Origin: Polaromonas sp. CF318
GTDB taxonomy: Bacteria; Pseudomonadota; Gammaproteobacteria; Burkholderiales; Burkholderiaceae_C
Assembly (NCBI RefSeq): GCF_000282655.1
Contig: NZ_AKIV01000061.1
Span: 1-64,000, forward strand
Direction: 5' to 3'
DNA length: 64,000 nucleotides
The translations under genes and the position numbers were made by a program. Position 1 is the first letter of the stretch, and each line of letters opens with the position of its first letter. Below the pieces are notes generated by a model. It saw only the letters and a list, made by a program, of their open reading frames with translations. It made no database searches and was not told where the DNA came from. Of this stretch, positions 24,449 through 33,741 are shown piece by piece.

Positions 24449-25093
24449 TTAGGCAAGACGAAGGTTCTTGCCCTCAACAATCACCTTGGCGCCCACAGCC
24501 ACAGCGCTGGACAGTTCCATATTGCGCACAGAGCCGTCATCCATGCGCACGCGCACTTCATACACGGTGACTTTCTTCATGTTCTTTTCGATCTGGTTGC
24601 CGGCAAAAGCACCGCCGGCCACACCCAGCACGGTCATGGCCGTCTTGCCGTTGCCACCACCCATCTGGTTGCCCAGCAGGCCGCCGACCACGCCGCCGGC
24701 AACGGTGCCCAGGCCTATGGTGGTGTTGCCGACGTCAACGCCGTTGACCTTGCCCTGGCGCTGCACCGGCGTCACGGCTTCCACCGTACCGCAGGCCGCG
24801 CAGACATTGGCCCGCGGCGAAGCCTGGGCCACCACGGTCGGGGTGGTGTGCGGTTTGGCGGCTTGTGGTTTGGCGCTGTCAGCCGCGAGCTTGGCGGTCT
24901 TGGCGGGTTCATTGGCGGGGGCATAGGCCGATACGCCCGGCTGCGCGTCGGAGCGGTTGACGACCAGCGCGGCGGCCAGCGCCATCACGGTCACACCGAG
25001 CACGGCGACGATGGCGACCAGGGCCTTGCTGTGCTGCAGGCGCTGGGCAAAGCCCGGTTGGGAAGCGGGAACAACTTGGTTTTGGGTATCCAT
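24449..25093 (-). CDS. glycine-zipper (SlyB/PcP-like) membrane protein
   Basis: The 214-residue protein has an N-terminal membrane anchor (KALVAIVAVLGVTVMALAAA, about 24-43) and an Ala/Pro/Lys-rich linker. A CAAC motif (ANVCAACGTVEAV) and a glycine-zipper segment follow (TIGLGTVAGGVVGGLLGNQ, then VLGVAGGAFAGNQIEK). It ends in a small beta region (VRVRMDDGSVRNMEL). This layout is common to betaproteobacterial glycine zipper 2TM-domain proteins related to outer-membrane SlyB/Pcp lipoproteins, although this one is not a lipoprotein. AAAGGAG precedes the ATG at 25091-25093. Confidence 0.82.
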   Translation of the reverse strand: MDTQNQVVPASQPGFAQRLQHSKALVAIVAVLGVTVMALAAALVVNRSDAQPGVSAYAPANEPAKTAKLAADSAKPQAAKPHTTPTVVAQASPRANVCAACGTVEAVTPVQRQGKVNGVDVGNTTIGLGTVAGGVVGGLLGNQMGGGNGKTAMTVLGVAGGAFAGNQIEKNMKKVTVYEVRVRMDDGSVRNMELSSAVAVGAKVIVEGKNLRLA

Positions 25094-25273
25094 GGTGGAA
25101 CTCCTTTGTAGGGGAGTCCCAGTTGTATCCAAGCTCCTGGATACATCCTGTAGGACGAAGTGACATTCGTAAGGAAAGCTTTCCGCATCCTGCTGAAAGT
25201 GTGCGTTTATGCGCACATTGGCCGGCCTTTATTCCTCCCTCACAAAGCCTTGACCGGTGCTTTACACGCCTGT

Positions 25274-25828
25274 TCAGACGCCTCCGCGGGGGTGGGTCGG
25301 GTCCACCCAGAGCACGGTGTCGGGTTTTTCGACCGGCTCGATCTCCAGGTTGACGGCCACCGCCTCGCCGTCGCTGCGGCACAGCACGCACTCCAGCACC
25401 TCGGTCGGGCTGGCGTTGATTTCCTGGTGCGGCACATAGGGCGGCACGTAAATAAAGTCGCCCGGGCCCGCCTCGGCGGTGAATTCCAGGCGCTCGCCCC
25501 AGCGCATGCGGGCCTTGCCGCGTATCACGTAGATCACGCTTTCAAGGTGGCCGTGATGGTGGGCGCCGGTTTTGGCGTCGGCATGGATGGTGACGGTGCC
25601 GGCCCACAGCTTTTGCGCGCCCACGCGGGCGAAGTTGATGGCGGCGCGCCTGTCCATGCCCGGCGTCTGCGCGGTGTTGCCGTCGAGCTGGTTGCCCGCG
25701 ATCACGCGCACGCCGTCATGTTTCCACGGCGGGTCGGCCTGGCCCTGGGCATGGGGATGCGTGTGCCCGGGACCATGGGAATGGTCATGGTCGTGCGGAT
25801 GGTGCGGCAGTGTGGGGTCTTGGCTCAT
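25274..25828 (-). CDS. cupin domain protein
   Basis: The 184-residue protein has a His/Asp/Gly-rich, probably metal-binding N-terminus (HHPHDHDHSHGPGHTHPHAQ) followed by one cupin barrel. Motif 1 is GAHHHGHLESVIYVIRGKARM (about 89-109) and motif 2 is PGDFIYVPPYVPHQEIN. The histidines expected to bind a divalent metal are present. A dioxygenase, isomerase or sensor role cannot be separated. It is followed on the same strand by the core methionine synthase gene upstream at 25891. Confidence 0.78.
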   Translation of the reverse strand: MSQDPTLPHHPHDHDHSHGPGHTHPHAQGQADPPWKHDGVRVIAGNQLDGNTAQTPGMDRRAAINFARVGAQKLWAGTVTIHADAKTGAHHHGHLESVIYVIRGKARMRWGERLEFTAEAGPGDFIYVPPYVPHQEINASPTEVLECVLCRSDGEAVAVNLEIEPVEKPDTVLWVDPTHPRGGV

Positions 25829-25890
25829 GCCGCCAGCGTACACCACCAACGCCTCGCGCGTCCATCACGCTTGCGGCCTGAAGCAGCCGC

Positions 25891-26934
25891 TTATTTGTAG
25901 CGCTCGCGCGCCAATGCCGCGCCCTGAGCCAGGGCCTGCAGTTTCTTCAGTGCCACCTCCCGGTCCATGGGCGCCAGGCCGCAATTGGTGCAGGGCAGCA
26001 GGCGGTTCTTGGGCACATACTGCAGCGCCTTGCCTATGGTGTCGGCCACCTGCTCGGGCGTTTCAATCTCGTCGCTGGCCACGTCGATCACGCCGACCAT
26101 CACGTCCTTGCCTTCGAGCAGGGCCATCAGGTGCGGCGGTACATGCGAGTGGTAGCACTCCAGGCTCACCTGCTGGATGCTGCTTTTGGCCAGCGCCGGG
26201 AACACGGTTTCATACTGCCGCCACTCCTCGCCCAGCGAGGCCTTCCAGTCGGTGTTGGCCTTGATGCCGTAGCCGTAGCAAATGTGCACGGCGGTCGTGC
26301 AAGTCAGGCCCCGGGCCGCGACTTCCAGCGCCTTCACGCCCCAGTCGGCGGCGTCCTTCATATAGACATTGAAGGCCGGCTCGTCGAACTGGATGATGTC
26401 CACGCCGTCGGCCTGCAGGGCCAGCGCTTCCTGGTTCAGCAGTTCGGCAAAAGCCATGGCCATCTTGACCTTGTCGCCGTAAAACCGGTCGGCCACGGTG
26501 TCGACAATCGTCATGGACCCGGGCAGGGTGAACTTGATTTTTTTGCCGGTGTGGGCGCGCAGCAGCCGGGCCTCGGCCGCATGCACCCGGCCCTTGAGCC
26601 TGAGCGCCGACACCACCTGCGGCACCATGGCGTCGTAACGGTTGTCGCGTATGCCCATCTTGACCTTGTGCTCGAAGTCGATGCCCTCGACCTGCTCCAG
26701 AAAGCCGTGCACAAAATGCTGGCGCGACTGCTCGCCGTCGCCGATCACGTCCAGGCCCGCGTCTTCCTGCGCCTTGATCCACAGCAGCGTGGCGTCGGCC
26801 TTGGCCTGCTTGAGCTCCTCGCCCTCGGCCTTCCATTGCGGCCAGAGTTTTTTGGTTTCGGAGAGCCAGGCAGGTTTGGGCAGGCTGCCGGCGATGGTGG
26901 CGCTGAAAAGCGGGCTTGCGGAGGGTGTCGTCAT
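25891..26934 (-). CDS. core-type methionine synthase (MesD-like MetE C-terminal domain)
   Basis: The 347-residue protein corresponds only to the C-terminal catalytic half of cobalamin-independent methionine synthase and has no N-terminal folate-binding domain. The zinc ligands are visible: His217 and Cys219 (AVHICYGYG), probably Glu259 (SLECYHSH), and Cys318 (PCTNCG). The homocysteine-binding FDEPAF is at 183-188. From memory, the sequence is close to the bacterial MesD family of folate-independent, oxygen-dependent synthases, which normally work with MesX (DUF1852). No such gene is seen here. The ATG at 26932-26934 has an AAGGAAA ribosome site; an ATG at 26959 is an alternative. Confidence 0.8.
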   Translation of the reverse strand: MTTPSASPLFSATIAGSLPKPAWLSETKKLWPQWKAEGEELKQAKADATLLWIKAQEDAGLDVIGDGEQSRQHFVHGFLEQVEGIDFEHKVKMGIRDNRYDAMVPQVVSALRLKGRVHAAEARLLRAHTGKKIKFTLPGSMTIVDTVADRFYGDKVKMAMAFAELLNQEALALQADGVDIIQFDEPAFNVYMKDAADWGVKALEVAARGLTCTTAVHICYGYGIKANTDWKASLGEEWRQYETVFPALAKSSIQQVSLECYHSHVPPHLMALLEGKDVMVGVIDVASDEIETPEQVADTIGKALQYVPKNRLLPCTNCGLAPMDREVALKKLQALAQGAALARERYK

Positions 26935-26982
26935 GGGGGCTTGTTTCCTTGTCTCAATCATTTCTTGTTCACGGCCTGCGTT

Positions 26983-27981
26983 TTAGAAAAACTCACGGGC
27001 CAGCAGTTCGTAGGAGCGGCGGCGGGCGGCCGGGTCATGGGCCCAGGTGATCACCACCAATTCCTCAACCTCCAGTGTATTAGCCAGGGCCCGCAGTTTG
27101 GCGGCAACCTGCGGGCCGCTGCCGACAAACGCGTTGGCCCTGAGCTTGTCGGCCTCCATCTGTTCGGCCGGCGTGTAGGGGCGCAGCGCCACCTCTTCGG
27201 GTGACGGCAGGGCCGCGAGCGCGCCGCGGTTGCGGTCTATCTTCCAGCGTTCGCGACCCGAAAAATGGTGCCAGGCCTCAGCTTCGGTATCGGCCGCCAG
27301 CGCCCAGACGCAGAGCACGGCCTGCGGCGCGGGATGGCGCGGGCTGGGCCGGTAGTTGGCACGGTAGAGATCCAGCGCCTGCCCGGCGCCCTGGCCGTCG
27401 GTGATGAAGTAAGCGAACGCATAAGGCAGGCCGTAATGCGCCGCCAGTTGCGCGCCGTAGTCGGAACTGCCCAGCATCCACATCTCGGGTGCGCTCGGGC
27501 CCATGGGGTTGGCCGTCACGCCGCGGCCCGGGTGGCCTTCGGGCAGGTCGACGCCGGCCAGCCAGGCCTGCAGCTCGCGCACCTGGATCGGAAAGTTGTC
27601 GGCCGACTGGCGCGGGTCGCTGCTGAGCAGCCGCGCCGTGCGCATGTCCGAGCCCGGCGCCCGGCCCACGCCCAGGTCTATGCGGCCCGGCGCAATGGCT
27701 TCAAGCACGCGGAACTGCTCGGCCACCTTGAGGGCCGCATAGTGCGGCAGCATGACGCCGGCGCTGCCCACGCGTATGCGGCTGGTGGTCGCGGCGATTG
27801 CGGCCATCAGCACCTCGGGCGCGGAGCCGACGATGGTCGGGTGGCTGTGGTGCTCGCTGACCCAGAAGCGGCGGTAGCCCAGCGCCTCGCAATGGCGGGC
27901 CAGGGTCAGGGTTTCACGGATGGAGGCGTCTTCCGTGCGGCCGGTGACGGCGACGGACTGGTCGAGGACGGACAATTGCAT
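26983..27981 (-). CDS. LLM-class flavin-dependent oxidoreductase (luciferase-like)
   Basis: The 332-residue TIM-barrel monooxygenase of the bacterial luciferase superfamily has RRFWVSEHHSHPTIVGSAPEV (about 37-57), the FMN-phosphate region RIDLGVGRAPGSD, and the MWMLGSSDYGAQLAAHYGLPYAF segment (about 165-190). It matches the MsnO8-type subgroup, which uses reduced FMN and O2. It lies 48 bp upstream of the core methionine synthase on the same strand, so the two are probably co-transcribed. That is notable because MesD-type synthases need oxygen. The substrate is unknown. Confidence 0.85.
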   Translation of the reverse strand: MQLSVLDQSVAVTGRTEDASIRETLTLARHCEALGYRRFWVSEHHSHPTIVGSAPEVLMAAIAATTSRIRVGSAGVMLPHYAALKVAEQFRVLEAIAPGRIDLGVGRAPGSDMRTARLLSSDPRQSADNFPIQVRELQAWLAGVDLPEGHPGRGVTANPMGPSAPEMWMLGSSDYGAQLAAHYGLPYAFAYFITDGQGAGQALDLYRANYRPSPRHPAPQAVLCVWALAADTEAEAWHHFSGRERWKIDRNRGALAALPSPEEVALRPYTPAEQMEADKLRANAFVGSGPQVAAKLRALANTLEVEELVVITWAHDPAARRRSYELLAREFF

Positions 27982-28098
27982 GGTCGGGCCACTATAGCCA
28001 GACCGCTTAAATCCCGCTCGGCCAGGGTTACCGGCCGCCGCTCTGTTCCAATAGAGGGTTAGTTCCCGTCCAGACCCGAGATAAAGAAGCACACCCTT

Positions 28099-28656
28099 AT
28101 GGCACTCAAAGCCACCATCTACAAAGCCCAATTGGCCCTGTCCGACATGGACCGCAACATCTACGCCGACCACAGCGTGACGATCGCGCGCCACCCCTCG
28201 GAGGCCGACGAGCGCATGATGATCCGCCTGCTGGCCTTCGCACTCAATGTGCCGGCCGACGACAAGAACGGCAACCTCGAATTCGCCAAGGACTTGTGGG
28301 ACGTGGATGAGGCCGCGCTCTGGCACAAGGACTACACCGAGCAGATCCTGCACTGGATAGACGTGGGCCAGCCCGACGACAAGCGCCTGATGAAAGCCGC
28401 GGGCCGGGCCGGGCGCGTCAGCGTCTACAGCTTTGCCAGCAGCACGCCGGTCTGGTGGAAGAACATTGAAACCAAACTCACGCGCGCCGCCAACCTGGTG
28501 GTCTGGCAAATCGACGCGGCCGAAAGCCAGGCACTGGCCAAACTCGCCGAACGCAGCATGCAGCTGCAAGTGACGGTGCAGGACGGCACGGTCTGGATGA
28601 GCACGGCGCTGGGTTCGGTGGAAATCACGCCGCGGCGGCTGACGGCCGGCGAATAA
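28099..28656 (+). CDS. yaeQ: YaeQ family protein
   Basis: The 185-residue product matches YaeQ over its whole length: MALKATIYKAQLALSDMDRN, YADHSVTIARHPSEADERMM and LWDVDEAALWHKDYTEQILHW. The family has a PD-(D/E)XK nuclease-like fold (the conserved D/E..K pattern is present), but its physiological role is unsettled. It was first linked to suppression of haemolysin-transcription defects in enterobacteria. It stands alone, divergent from the LLM gene and convergent with the K+ channel gene at 3-bp spacing. Confidence 0.9.
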   Translation: MALKATIYKAQLALSDMDRNIYADHSVTIARHPSEADERMMIRLLAFALNVPADDKNGNLEFAKDLWDVDEAALWHKDYTEQILHWIDVGQPDDKRLMKAAGRAGRVSVYSFASSTPVWWKNIETKLTRAANLVVWQIDAAESQALAKLAERSMQLQVTVQDGTVWMSTALGSVEITPRRLTAGE

Positions 28657-28659
28657 AAA

Positions 28660-29565
28660 CTAGGCGGTCGGCGAGGCCTCGGCCTTCGCATCCTGGTGCT
28701 GGTAAGGCGGCAGCCTGGCGCCGCAGTGAAAGCAGAAATCCGCTTCAGGCAAGTGGCCTTCGGTCAGGCATTCATGGCAGCTGCGTGTGGTCGGCAAGGC
28801 CAGGTGCTGCAGGCGCCTCTCGGCCGCCATTTCGGCCGTGACGATGCCGGTGGGCACGGCCAGTATGCCCCAGCCCAGCAGCATCATGAAAGACGAGATC
28901 AGCCGGCCCAGGTCGGTCTTGGGTGTGATGTCGCCGAAGCCCACGGTGGTGACGGTGCTGATGGCCCAGTAGACCGAGGTCGGGATGCTGGTGAAGCCGT
29001 TGGACGGCCCTTCGACCACATACATCACTGTGCCCATGACCAGCACCATCATCACCACGGCCGACAGGAAGACCAGGATCTTGCGCCCGCTGGCGGCCAG
29101 CGCCCGGCCCAGCGACTGGTACTCGGCCACATAGGCCGCGAGCTTGAAGATGCGGAACACGCGCAGCAGCCGCAGCACCCGCACGTCGATAAGGGCGTGC
29201 AGCTCGGGAAAGAACAGCGCCAGATAGGTCGGCAGCACCGCGACCAGGTCGATGATGCCAAAAAAGCTGGTCGCGTACTGCAGCGGTTTGCGCACGCAGG
29301 CCAGGCGCGCGAGGTACTCGGCGGTGAACAGCAGCGTGAAGATCCATTCGACCACCGAGAACAGCTTCCCGTGCGCGGCATGCACGGACTGCACGCTGTC
29401 GGCCATCACCACCGCGACGCTGACCAGGATCAGGGCGATCAGCGCCTTGTCGAACAGCCGGCCCGCGCGCGTGTCAGCCTCGAAGATGATGGTGTAAAGC
29501 CGCAGCCGCCAGCCGGACAGCGGCTTGTCATCAAAGTCTTGCGGCGGCGGGGTGGGCTTGGCCAT
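28660..29565 (-). CDS. voltage-gated-type potassium channel with C-terminal zinc ribbon
   Basis: The 301-residue protein has six predicted membrane segments. Segment S4 is charged (RVLRLLRVFRIFK, 129-141), and the pore has the selectivity filter TVGFGD (207-212), the GFG variant of GYG. After S6 comes a short cytoplasmic tail with paired CxxC motifs (Cys263/Cys266 and Cys278/Cys281), a likely zinc ribbon. The ATG at 29563-29565 was chosen because the upstream extension is translated noise from the neighbouring gene. It is probably a KvAP/Kch-like tetrameric inner-membrane channel. Confidence 0.88.
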   Translation of the reverse strand: MAKPTPPPQDFDDKPLSGWRLRLYTIIFEADTRAGRLFDKALIALILVSVAVVMADSVQSVHAAHGKLFSVVEWIFTLLFTAEYLARLACVRKPLQYATSFFGIIDLVAVLPTYLALFFPELHALIDVRVLRLLRVFRIFKLAAYVAEYQSLGRALAASGRKILVFLSAVVMMVLVMGTVMYVVEGPSNGFTSIPTSVYWAISTVTTVGFGDITPKTDLGRLISSFMMLLGWGILAVPTGIVTAEMAAERRLQHLALPTTRSCHECLTEGHLPEADFCFHCGARLPPYQHQDAKAEASPTA

Positions 29566-29579
29566 GGCTGGGGCGGTGC

Positions 29580-30692
29580 TCAGGCCGTGGCCTGGCGGAA
29601 CTTCGCCCAGGCCGATTCTGTCGGCGTGGTGCTGGCGCCCGGCTGCTGCGGCAGGCTGAAGTGGCCGTCCACCACCTGGGCCGGCTCGAGGAAGCAGTCC
29701 TTGATCCAGGGGATGTATTCCAGCACCGCGCAGGCCGGGTGCGCGTGGTTCAGGTGCACATGGACCTGGCTCATATCGCCCGCATGCGGCGCCACCGGCA
29801 AGCGGAAGGAGTGCGCGGTGTCGCACACCCTCAGCACTTCAGTGATGCCGCCCATGCGTGTCACGTCGGGTTGCACCCAATGAATCGCTTCCTGGTGAAA
29901 GAACTCGGCAAACGCGTCGTGCGTGTAGAGCTGCTCCCCCAGCGCGACGGGAATGCGGGTGCCGCGCGCGAGTTGCGCGTGGCCCTTCACGTCGTCGTAC
30001 CAGAGCGGCTCTTCAATCCAGTACAGGTCAAACGCTTCGGCGGCGCGGCAAAAGCGCTGGCAGGTGGGCAGATCCCATTTGCCGTTGCCGTCGGTCGCCA
30101 GGGTGATGGACGGGCCTATGGCGCGGCGCACGGCTTCCAGACGCTTCAGGTCACGGTCCACGCTGGAGCCAATCTTGACCTTGATGCCGGTAAAGCCCTC
30201 GTCCACCGCGCGCTTTGCGCCGGCCACCAGTTGCTCGTCGGGGATGCTGAGCCAGCCGATGTCGGTGTTATAGGCGCGTACCTTGTCGCGCACCTGGCCG
30301 CCCAGCAGCTTCCACAGGGGCACGCCCGCCGCTTTGGCCTTCAGATCCCACAGCGCGATGTCGATGGCCGCCTGCGACAGCGTGGTGATGCCGGCGCGCC
30401 CCACCCACTGCAGGGCCGGGTTACGCGCGAGCTTGAGCCACAGGCGGTTGGTGTCCAGCGCGTCCTCACCGACCAGCAGCGGCGCATGGCAAGTTTCTAT
30501 GCAGCGCGTGATCAGCTGGTCGCTGGGCAGGTGTGCGTGGGTACCGGTAAACCCATAGCCGCTCAGCCCCGTGTCGGTGTCTATCTGCGCGCCGACCACG
30601 CCCCAGTGCGAGATGGTGTGTGTGCTGTCGGCGATCTGGGAACCCGTCACGGGCACGTGCAGGATGAAGGGCTTGACCGAGGTGATTTTCAA
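29580..30692 (-). CDS. enolase-superfamily dehydratase/racemase (mandelate racemase group)
   Basis: The 370-residue enzyme has the mandelate racemase subgroup residues: Lys171-x-Lys173 (IKVKIG), metal ligands Asp201 (TDGNG), Glu227 (IEEPL) and Glu253 (LGEQ), and the His303/Asp276 dyad (APHAGD, QPDVTRM). It should abstract the alpha-proton of a carboxylate and act as an acid-sugar dehydratase or racemase. It lies 39 bp downstream of the acyl-CoA ligase gene, and a Bug binding protein is divergent at 32673. The three may serve one imported organic acid. Confidence 0.88.
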   Translation of the reverse strand: MKITSVKPFILHVPVTGSQIADSTHTISHWGVVGAQIDTDTGLSGYGFTGTHAHLPSDQLITRCIETCHAPLLVGEDALDTNRLWLKLARNPALQWVGRAGITTLSQAAIDIALWDLKAKAAGVPLWKLLGGQVRDKVRAYNTDIGWLSIPDEQLVAGAKRAVDEGFTGIKVKIGSSVDRDLKRLEAVRRAIGPSITLATDGNGKWDLPTCQRFCRAAEAFDLYWIEEPLWYDDVKGHAQLARGTRIPVALGEQLYTHDAFAEFFHQEAIHWVQPDVTRMGGITEVLRVCDTAHSFRLPVAPHAGDMSQVHVHLNHAHPACAVLEYIPWIKDCFLEPAQVVDGHFSLPQQPGASTTPTESAWAKFRQATA

Positions 30693-30731
30693 ACAGGCTC
30701 TCCAGAAAACAGGGCGCGGCGCCCGGGAGGT

Positions 30732-32492
30732 TCAAGGCCCGCGCTGCTCGGCTTCCTGCAACGCGCGCCACATGACCTTGCCCGAGCCGCTCTTGGGCAG
30801 CGCATCGACAAACTGCACCACGCGCGGGTATTTGTAAGCCGCCATGTTATCCCGGCACCAGCTGATGATGTCTTCCTCGCTGGTATTGCCCTTGGCGGCG
30901 GGTCGCAGCACCACCACGGCCTTGACGGTTTCGCCGCGGTAGGCGTCGCGGGTCGAGATGATGCAGGCCTCCTGGATGGCCGGGTGCTTGAACATCAAGG
31001 CCTCCACCTCCGCTGGCCAGACCTTGAAGCCCGAGGCGTTGATCATGCGCTTGAGCCGGTCGGTGATGAAGAAGTAGCCCTGCTCGTCCATGCGGCCCAG
31101 GTCGCCGGAGCGAAAAAAGCGCTTGCCGTCGAGTTCGATAAAAGCCTGCTCCGTCGCGTCGGGGCGTTTCCAGTAGCCCTGGAACACCTGCGGCCCGCTC
31201 ATGATGATTTCGCCCTGCTCGCCCTGAGGCATTTCCTTGAGCGTGATCGGGTCTATCACCCTAGCGTCGCAGCTCATGAAGGGCACGCCCAGGCATTGCT
31301 GCTTGGTGGCGTCATAGGGATTGCTGTGCGAGGGCGCGGCGGTTTCCGTAAGGCCGTAGCCTTCGGCAAAGCGCAGGCCGTACAGCTCCCACAGGCGCTG
31401 CGCCACGGCCTGCGGCATGGCCGCGCCGCCGCCGCCGATGTAGACGAGACTGCTGAGATCGAACCCGGCGAAATTGGGGCTGGCCAGCAGGTCTATCACC
31501 ATGGTGGGGATGTTGGTCCAGTGCGTCACGCGCCAGCGCGAGATCAACCGCCCGGCCAGCTCGCGGTCCCAGCGCGGCATGATGACCAGCGTCGCGCTGC
31601 CGTAAATGGACGCGTGCATCACCGACACCATGCCGGTGATATGGAACATGGGCACCACGGACAGCGTCACGTTTTCAAAAGTGCTGCCGCCCCACAAACA
31701 GCTGGCCACCGCGTTGTGCATGATGCTGGCATGGGTGTGCATGCAGCCCTTGGGCAGGCCGGTGGTGCCGCTGGTGTAGGGCAGCACGGCCAGGTCCTGC
31801 GGCGTGGCGGTGTGCGGCGGCAATTCTCCGGCCTCCAGCGTTTTGCCCGAGGTCGCGTCGGCCCAGTCCATCACGCTGCCGCCTTCCAGCACCGGCAGCG
31901 CATGGCGCGTGCCCAGCCATTCGCGCCAGGCCGGCGGCATGGCCGCATCCCCCTCGCCTTCCCCCGCGATATCGAAGGCGTCGCTGTAATGCGTGACCAC
32001 CATGTGCGACAGCCGCTCGCCGGGCGCCAGCTGCGCACTGGCCCTGGCGAGTTCGGCCGCCAGGTCGGCCGCCGTGATGGCGACTTTCACGTCGGGATCG
32101 GTGATGTAGTGCTTGAGCTCCTCGGCCCGGTTCATGGGGTTCACCGGCACCACCACCGCATTGGCGCGCAGGATGGCAAAGTGCGCAACCACCCACTGCG
32201 GGCAGTTCTGCATGTCGAGCAGCACGCGGTCGCCGCTGCGCACGCCCAGGCTGTGCAGCGTGGCGGCCAGGCGCTCAGCCTGGCGCATGACTTCGGCGTA
32301 GCTGAGCACGCGCTTGAAGAACACCAGCGCGGGCTTGTCGGGAAAACGCAGCGCGCTGACCGCGAGGTTGTGCCACAAGGAGGTGGCCGGCGGCGTGATG
32401 CTGTGCGGCAGGCGCTTGGGCCAGACCTGGTGGTGCAAGGTGTGCGAGGTCGTGGCGGGAACGGCCTGGCCGGTATCGGATTCAAGGGACAA
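30732..32492 (-). CDS. AMP-dependent acyl-CoA synthetase (long-chain-fatty-acid ligase type)
   Basis: The 586-residue ANL-family ligase has the P-loop-like A3 motif VLPYTSGTTGLPKG, the A5 region RFAEGYGLTETAAPSH, the hinge RFFRSGDLGRMDEQGYFFITDRLKRM and the catalytic C-terminal lysine in LPKSGSGKVMWR. It activates a carboxylic acid to the acyl-AMP and then the CoA thioester. The length and the VLLDMQNCPQWVVAHFAILR segment resemble FadD-type enzymes, but chain-length preference cannot be read from sequence. It is upstream of the enolase-superfamily gene and divergent from a Bug gene. Confidence 0.9.
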   Translation of the reverse strand: MSLESDTGQAVPATTSHTLHHQVWPKRLPHSITPPATSLWHNLAVSALRFPDKPALVFFKRVLSYAEVMRQAERLAATLHSLGVRSGDRVLLDMQNCPQWVVAHFAILRANAVVVPVNPMNRAEELKHYITDPDVKVAITAADLAAELARASAQLAPGERLSHMVVTHYSDAFDIAGEGEGDAAMPPAWREWLGTRHALPVLEGGSVMDWADATSGKTLEAGELPPHTATPQDLAVLPYTSGTTGLPKGCMHTHASIMHNAVASCLWGGSTFENVTLSVVPMFHITGMVSVMHASIYGSATLVIMPRWDRELAGRLISRWRVTHWTNIPTMVIDLLASPNFAGFDLSSLVYIGGGGAAMPQAVAQRLWELYGLRFAEGYGLTETAAPSHSNPYDATKQQCLGVPFMSCDARVIDPITLKEMPQGEQGEIIMSGPQVFQGYWKRPDATEQAFIELDGKRFFRSGDLGRMDEQGYFFITDRLKRMINASGFKVWPAEVEALMFKHPAIQEACIISTRDAYRGETVKAVVVLRPAAKGNTSEEDIISWCRDNMAAYKYPRVVQFVDALPKSGSGKVMWRALQEAEQRGP

Positions 32493-32672
32493 GAAGGGCT
32501 CCAGGCGAGTGCTGACTTGGGGGCTTCAGCCTACCCCGAGTCCGCGGCGCCCACATCCGGGAAGCCCCCGATAAAACACTGTCACTTGAGCGACCGGTGC
32601 TCACTATGATCAAACGGCACCGCGTGCTCCAGGCGTCGCTTACACGCGGAAACACCCCCAACAGGAGACTCT

Positions 32673-33653
32673 ATGAATCGCATCCTCGCCTTGCCCCGCA
32701 AAGCGCTCACGCTGCTGGCCGTCGCCGCACTCGCCTGCTCCTCGGCCGTGGCGGCATTTCCCGACAAGCCCATACGCGTCGTCATAGGCTTTCCGGCCGG
32801 CGGCCCGCTGGACCAGCATGCACGCCTGCTGACCGAGCGCCTGCAGGCGGTGCTGGGCCAACCCATCGTGATCGACTACAAGTCGGGCGCCGGCGGCACC
32901 GTGGGCGCGCAGGATGTCATGAAGGCCGCGCCCGACGGCTACACCCTGATGCTGGCCAACACCGGCGTGATGGTGATCAACCCCGCGCTGTACAGCAAGC
33001 TGCCTTACAGCACGCTCAAAGACTTCACGCCCATCGCGCGCACCGCCATGCAGCCGCTGGCCCTGCTGGTCAACCCCAAGCTGCCGGTGAACAACCTCCA
33101 GGAGTTCATCGCCTATACCAAGGCCAGGCCCGGCCAGGTCAACTACGGCTCGGCCGGCAATGGCGGCATCAGCCACCTCGTGCCCGAGATGTTCAAGAAC
33201 GCCACCGGGCTTTTTATGGTTCACATTCCCTACCGCGGCAGCGCGCCGGCCTTCACTGACCTGATGGCCGGCCAGGTGCAGTTCATGGGCGAGTCCATTC
33301 CACAGGCCGCCAACTACCACAAGCAGGGCAAGGTGCGCGCCCTGGCCGTGACCAGCAAGGAGCGCAACCCGGCCCTGCCGGATATCCCGACGGTCATCGA
33401 ATCGGGCATCAAGGGCTTTGAGGTCGTGGGTTTTTACGGCTTTCTTGCACCGGCCGGCCTCCCTAAGGACGTGACCGCCAAACTGAGCGACGCCTTCAAG
33501 CAGGTGATGAGCAACCCGGACATCCGCAACCGCATGGTGACCCAGGGCGCCGACCCGGCCTTTATGGGCAGCGAGGAGTTCACGCAATTCCTGGCCGCCG
33601 AGATGCCGCGCTGGGCCCGGGCCGTCAAGGCCTCCGGCGCCAAGATGGACTAA
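32673..33653 (+). CDS. Bug/TctC-type tripartite tricarboxylate transporter binding protein
   Basis: The 326-residue protein has a signal peptide (residues 1-27, ending AVA-AF) and the standard Bug landmarks: FPDKPIRVVIGFPAGGPLDQHAR, APDGYTLMLANTG, LKDFTPIARTA and VNYGSAGNGGISH. It is periplasmic and binds a small carboxylate-like ligand. No membrane subunits are nearby. AACAGGAGAC precedes the ATG. It is divergent from the acyl-CoA ligase and enolase-superfamily pair, suggesting uptake of their substrate. Confidence 0.9.
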   Translation: MNRILALPRKALTLLAVAALACSSAVAAFPDKPIRVVIGFPAGGPLDQHARLLTERLQAVLGQPIVIDYKSGAGGTVGAQDVMKAAPDGYTLMLANTGVMVINPALYSKLPYSTLKDFTPIARTAMQPLALLVNPKLPVNNLQEFIAYTKARPGQVNYGSAGNGGISHLVPEMFKNATGLFMVHIPYRGSAPAFTDLMAGQVQFMGESIPQAANYHKQGKVRALAVTSKERNPALPDIPTVIESGIKGFEVVGFYGFLAPAGLPKDVTAKLSDAFKQVMSNPDIRNRMVTQGADPAFMGSEEFTQFLAAEMPRWARAVKASGAKMD

Positions 33654-33711
33654 GGGCTCGCCGGGGCAATCCCCTTTCTGGTGCGGCCAGCCACTCGAAA
33701 AGCCGCAAGCC

Positions 33712-33740
33712 GGTGCACAGACACGCCAGACAGGTGCACA
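33712..33740. promoter_or_regulatory. GGTGCACA direct repeats, candidate activator sites
   Basis: GGTGCACA occurs at 33712-33719 and 33733-33740, starting 21 bp apart, which is two helical turns on the same face. They lie about 200-225 bp upstream of the sigma-54 promoter, within the usual range of enhancer sites. Each contains the palindrome GTGCAC, which resembles half of the NtrC-type TGCACC...GGTGCA site. Assigning the activator is inference. Confidence 0.4.
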
Positions 33741-33741
33741 T

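Noticed and set aside
29661..32609. A 982-codon open frame on the plus strand opposite the enolase-superfamily and acyl-CoA ligase genes
   Set aside because: It is antisense to two clearly conserved enzymes and encodes a His/Arg/Gly-rich sequence with no domain. It is the usual artefact of GC-rich codon bias.
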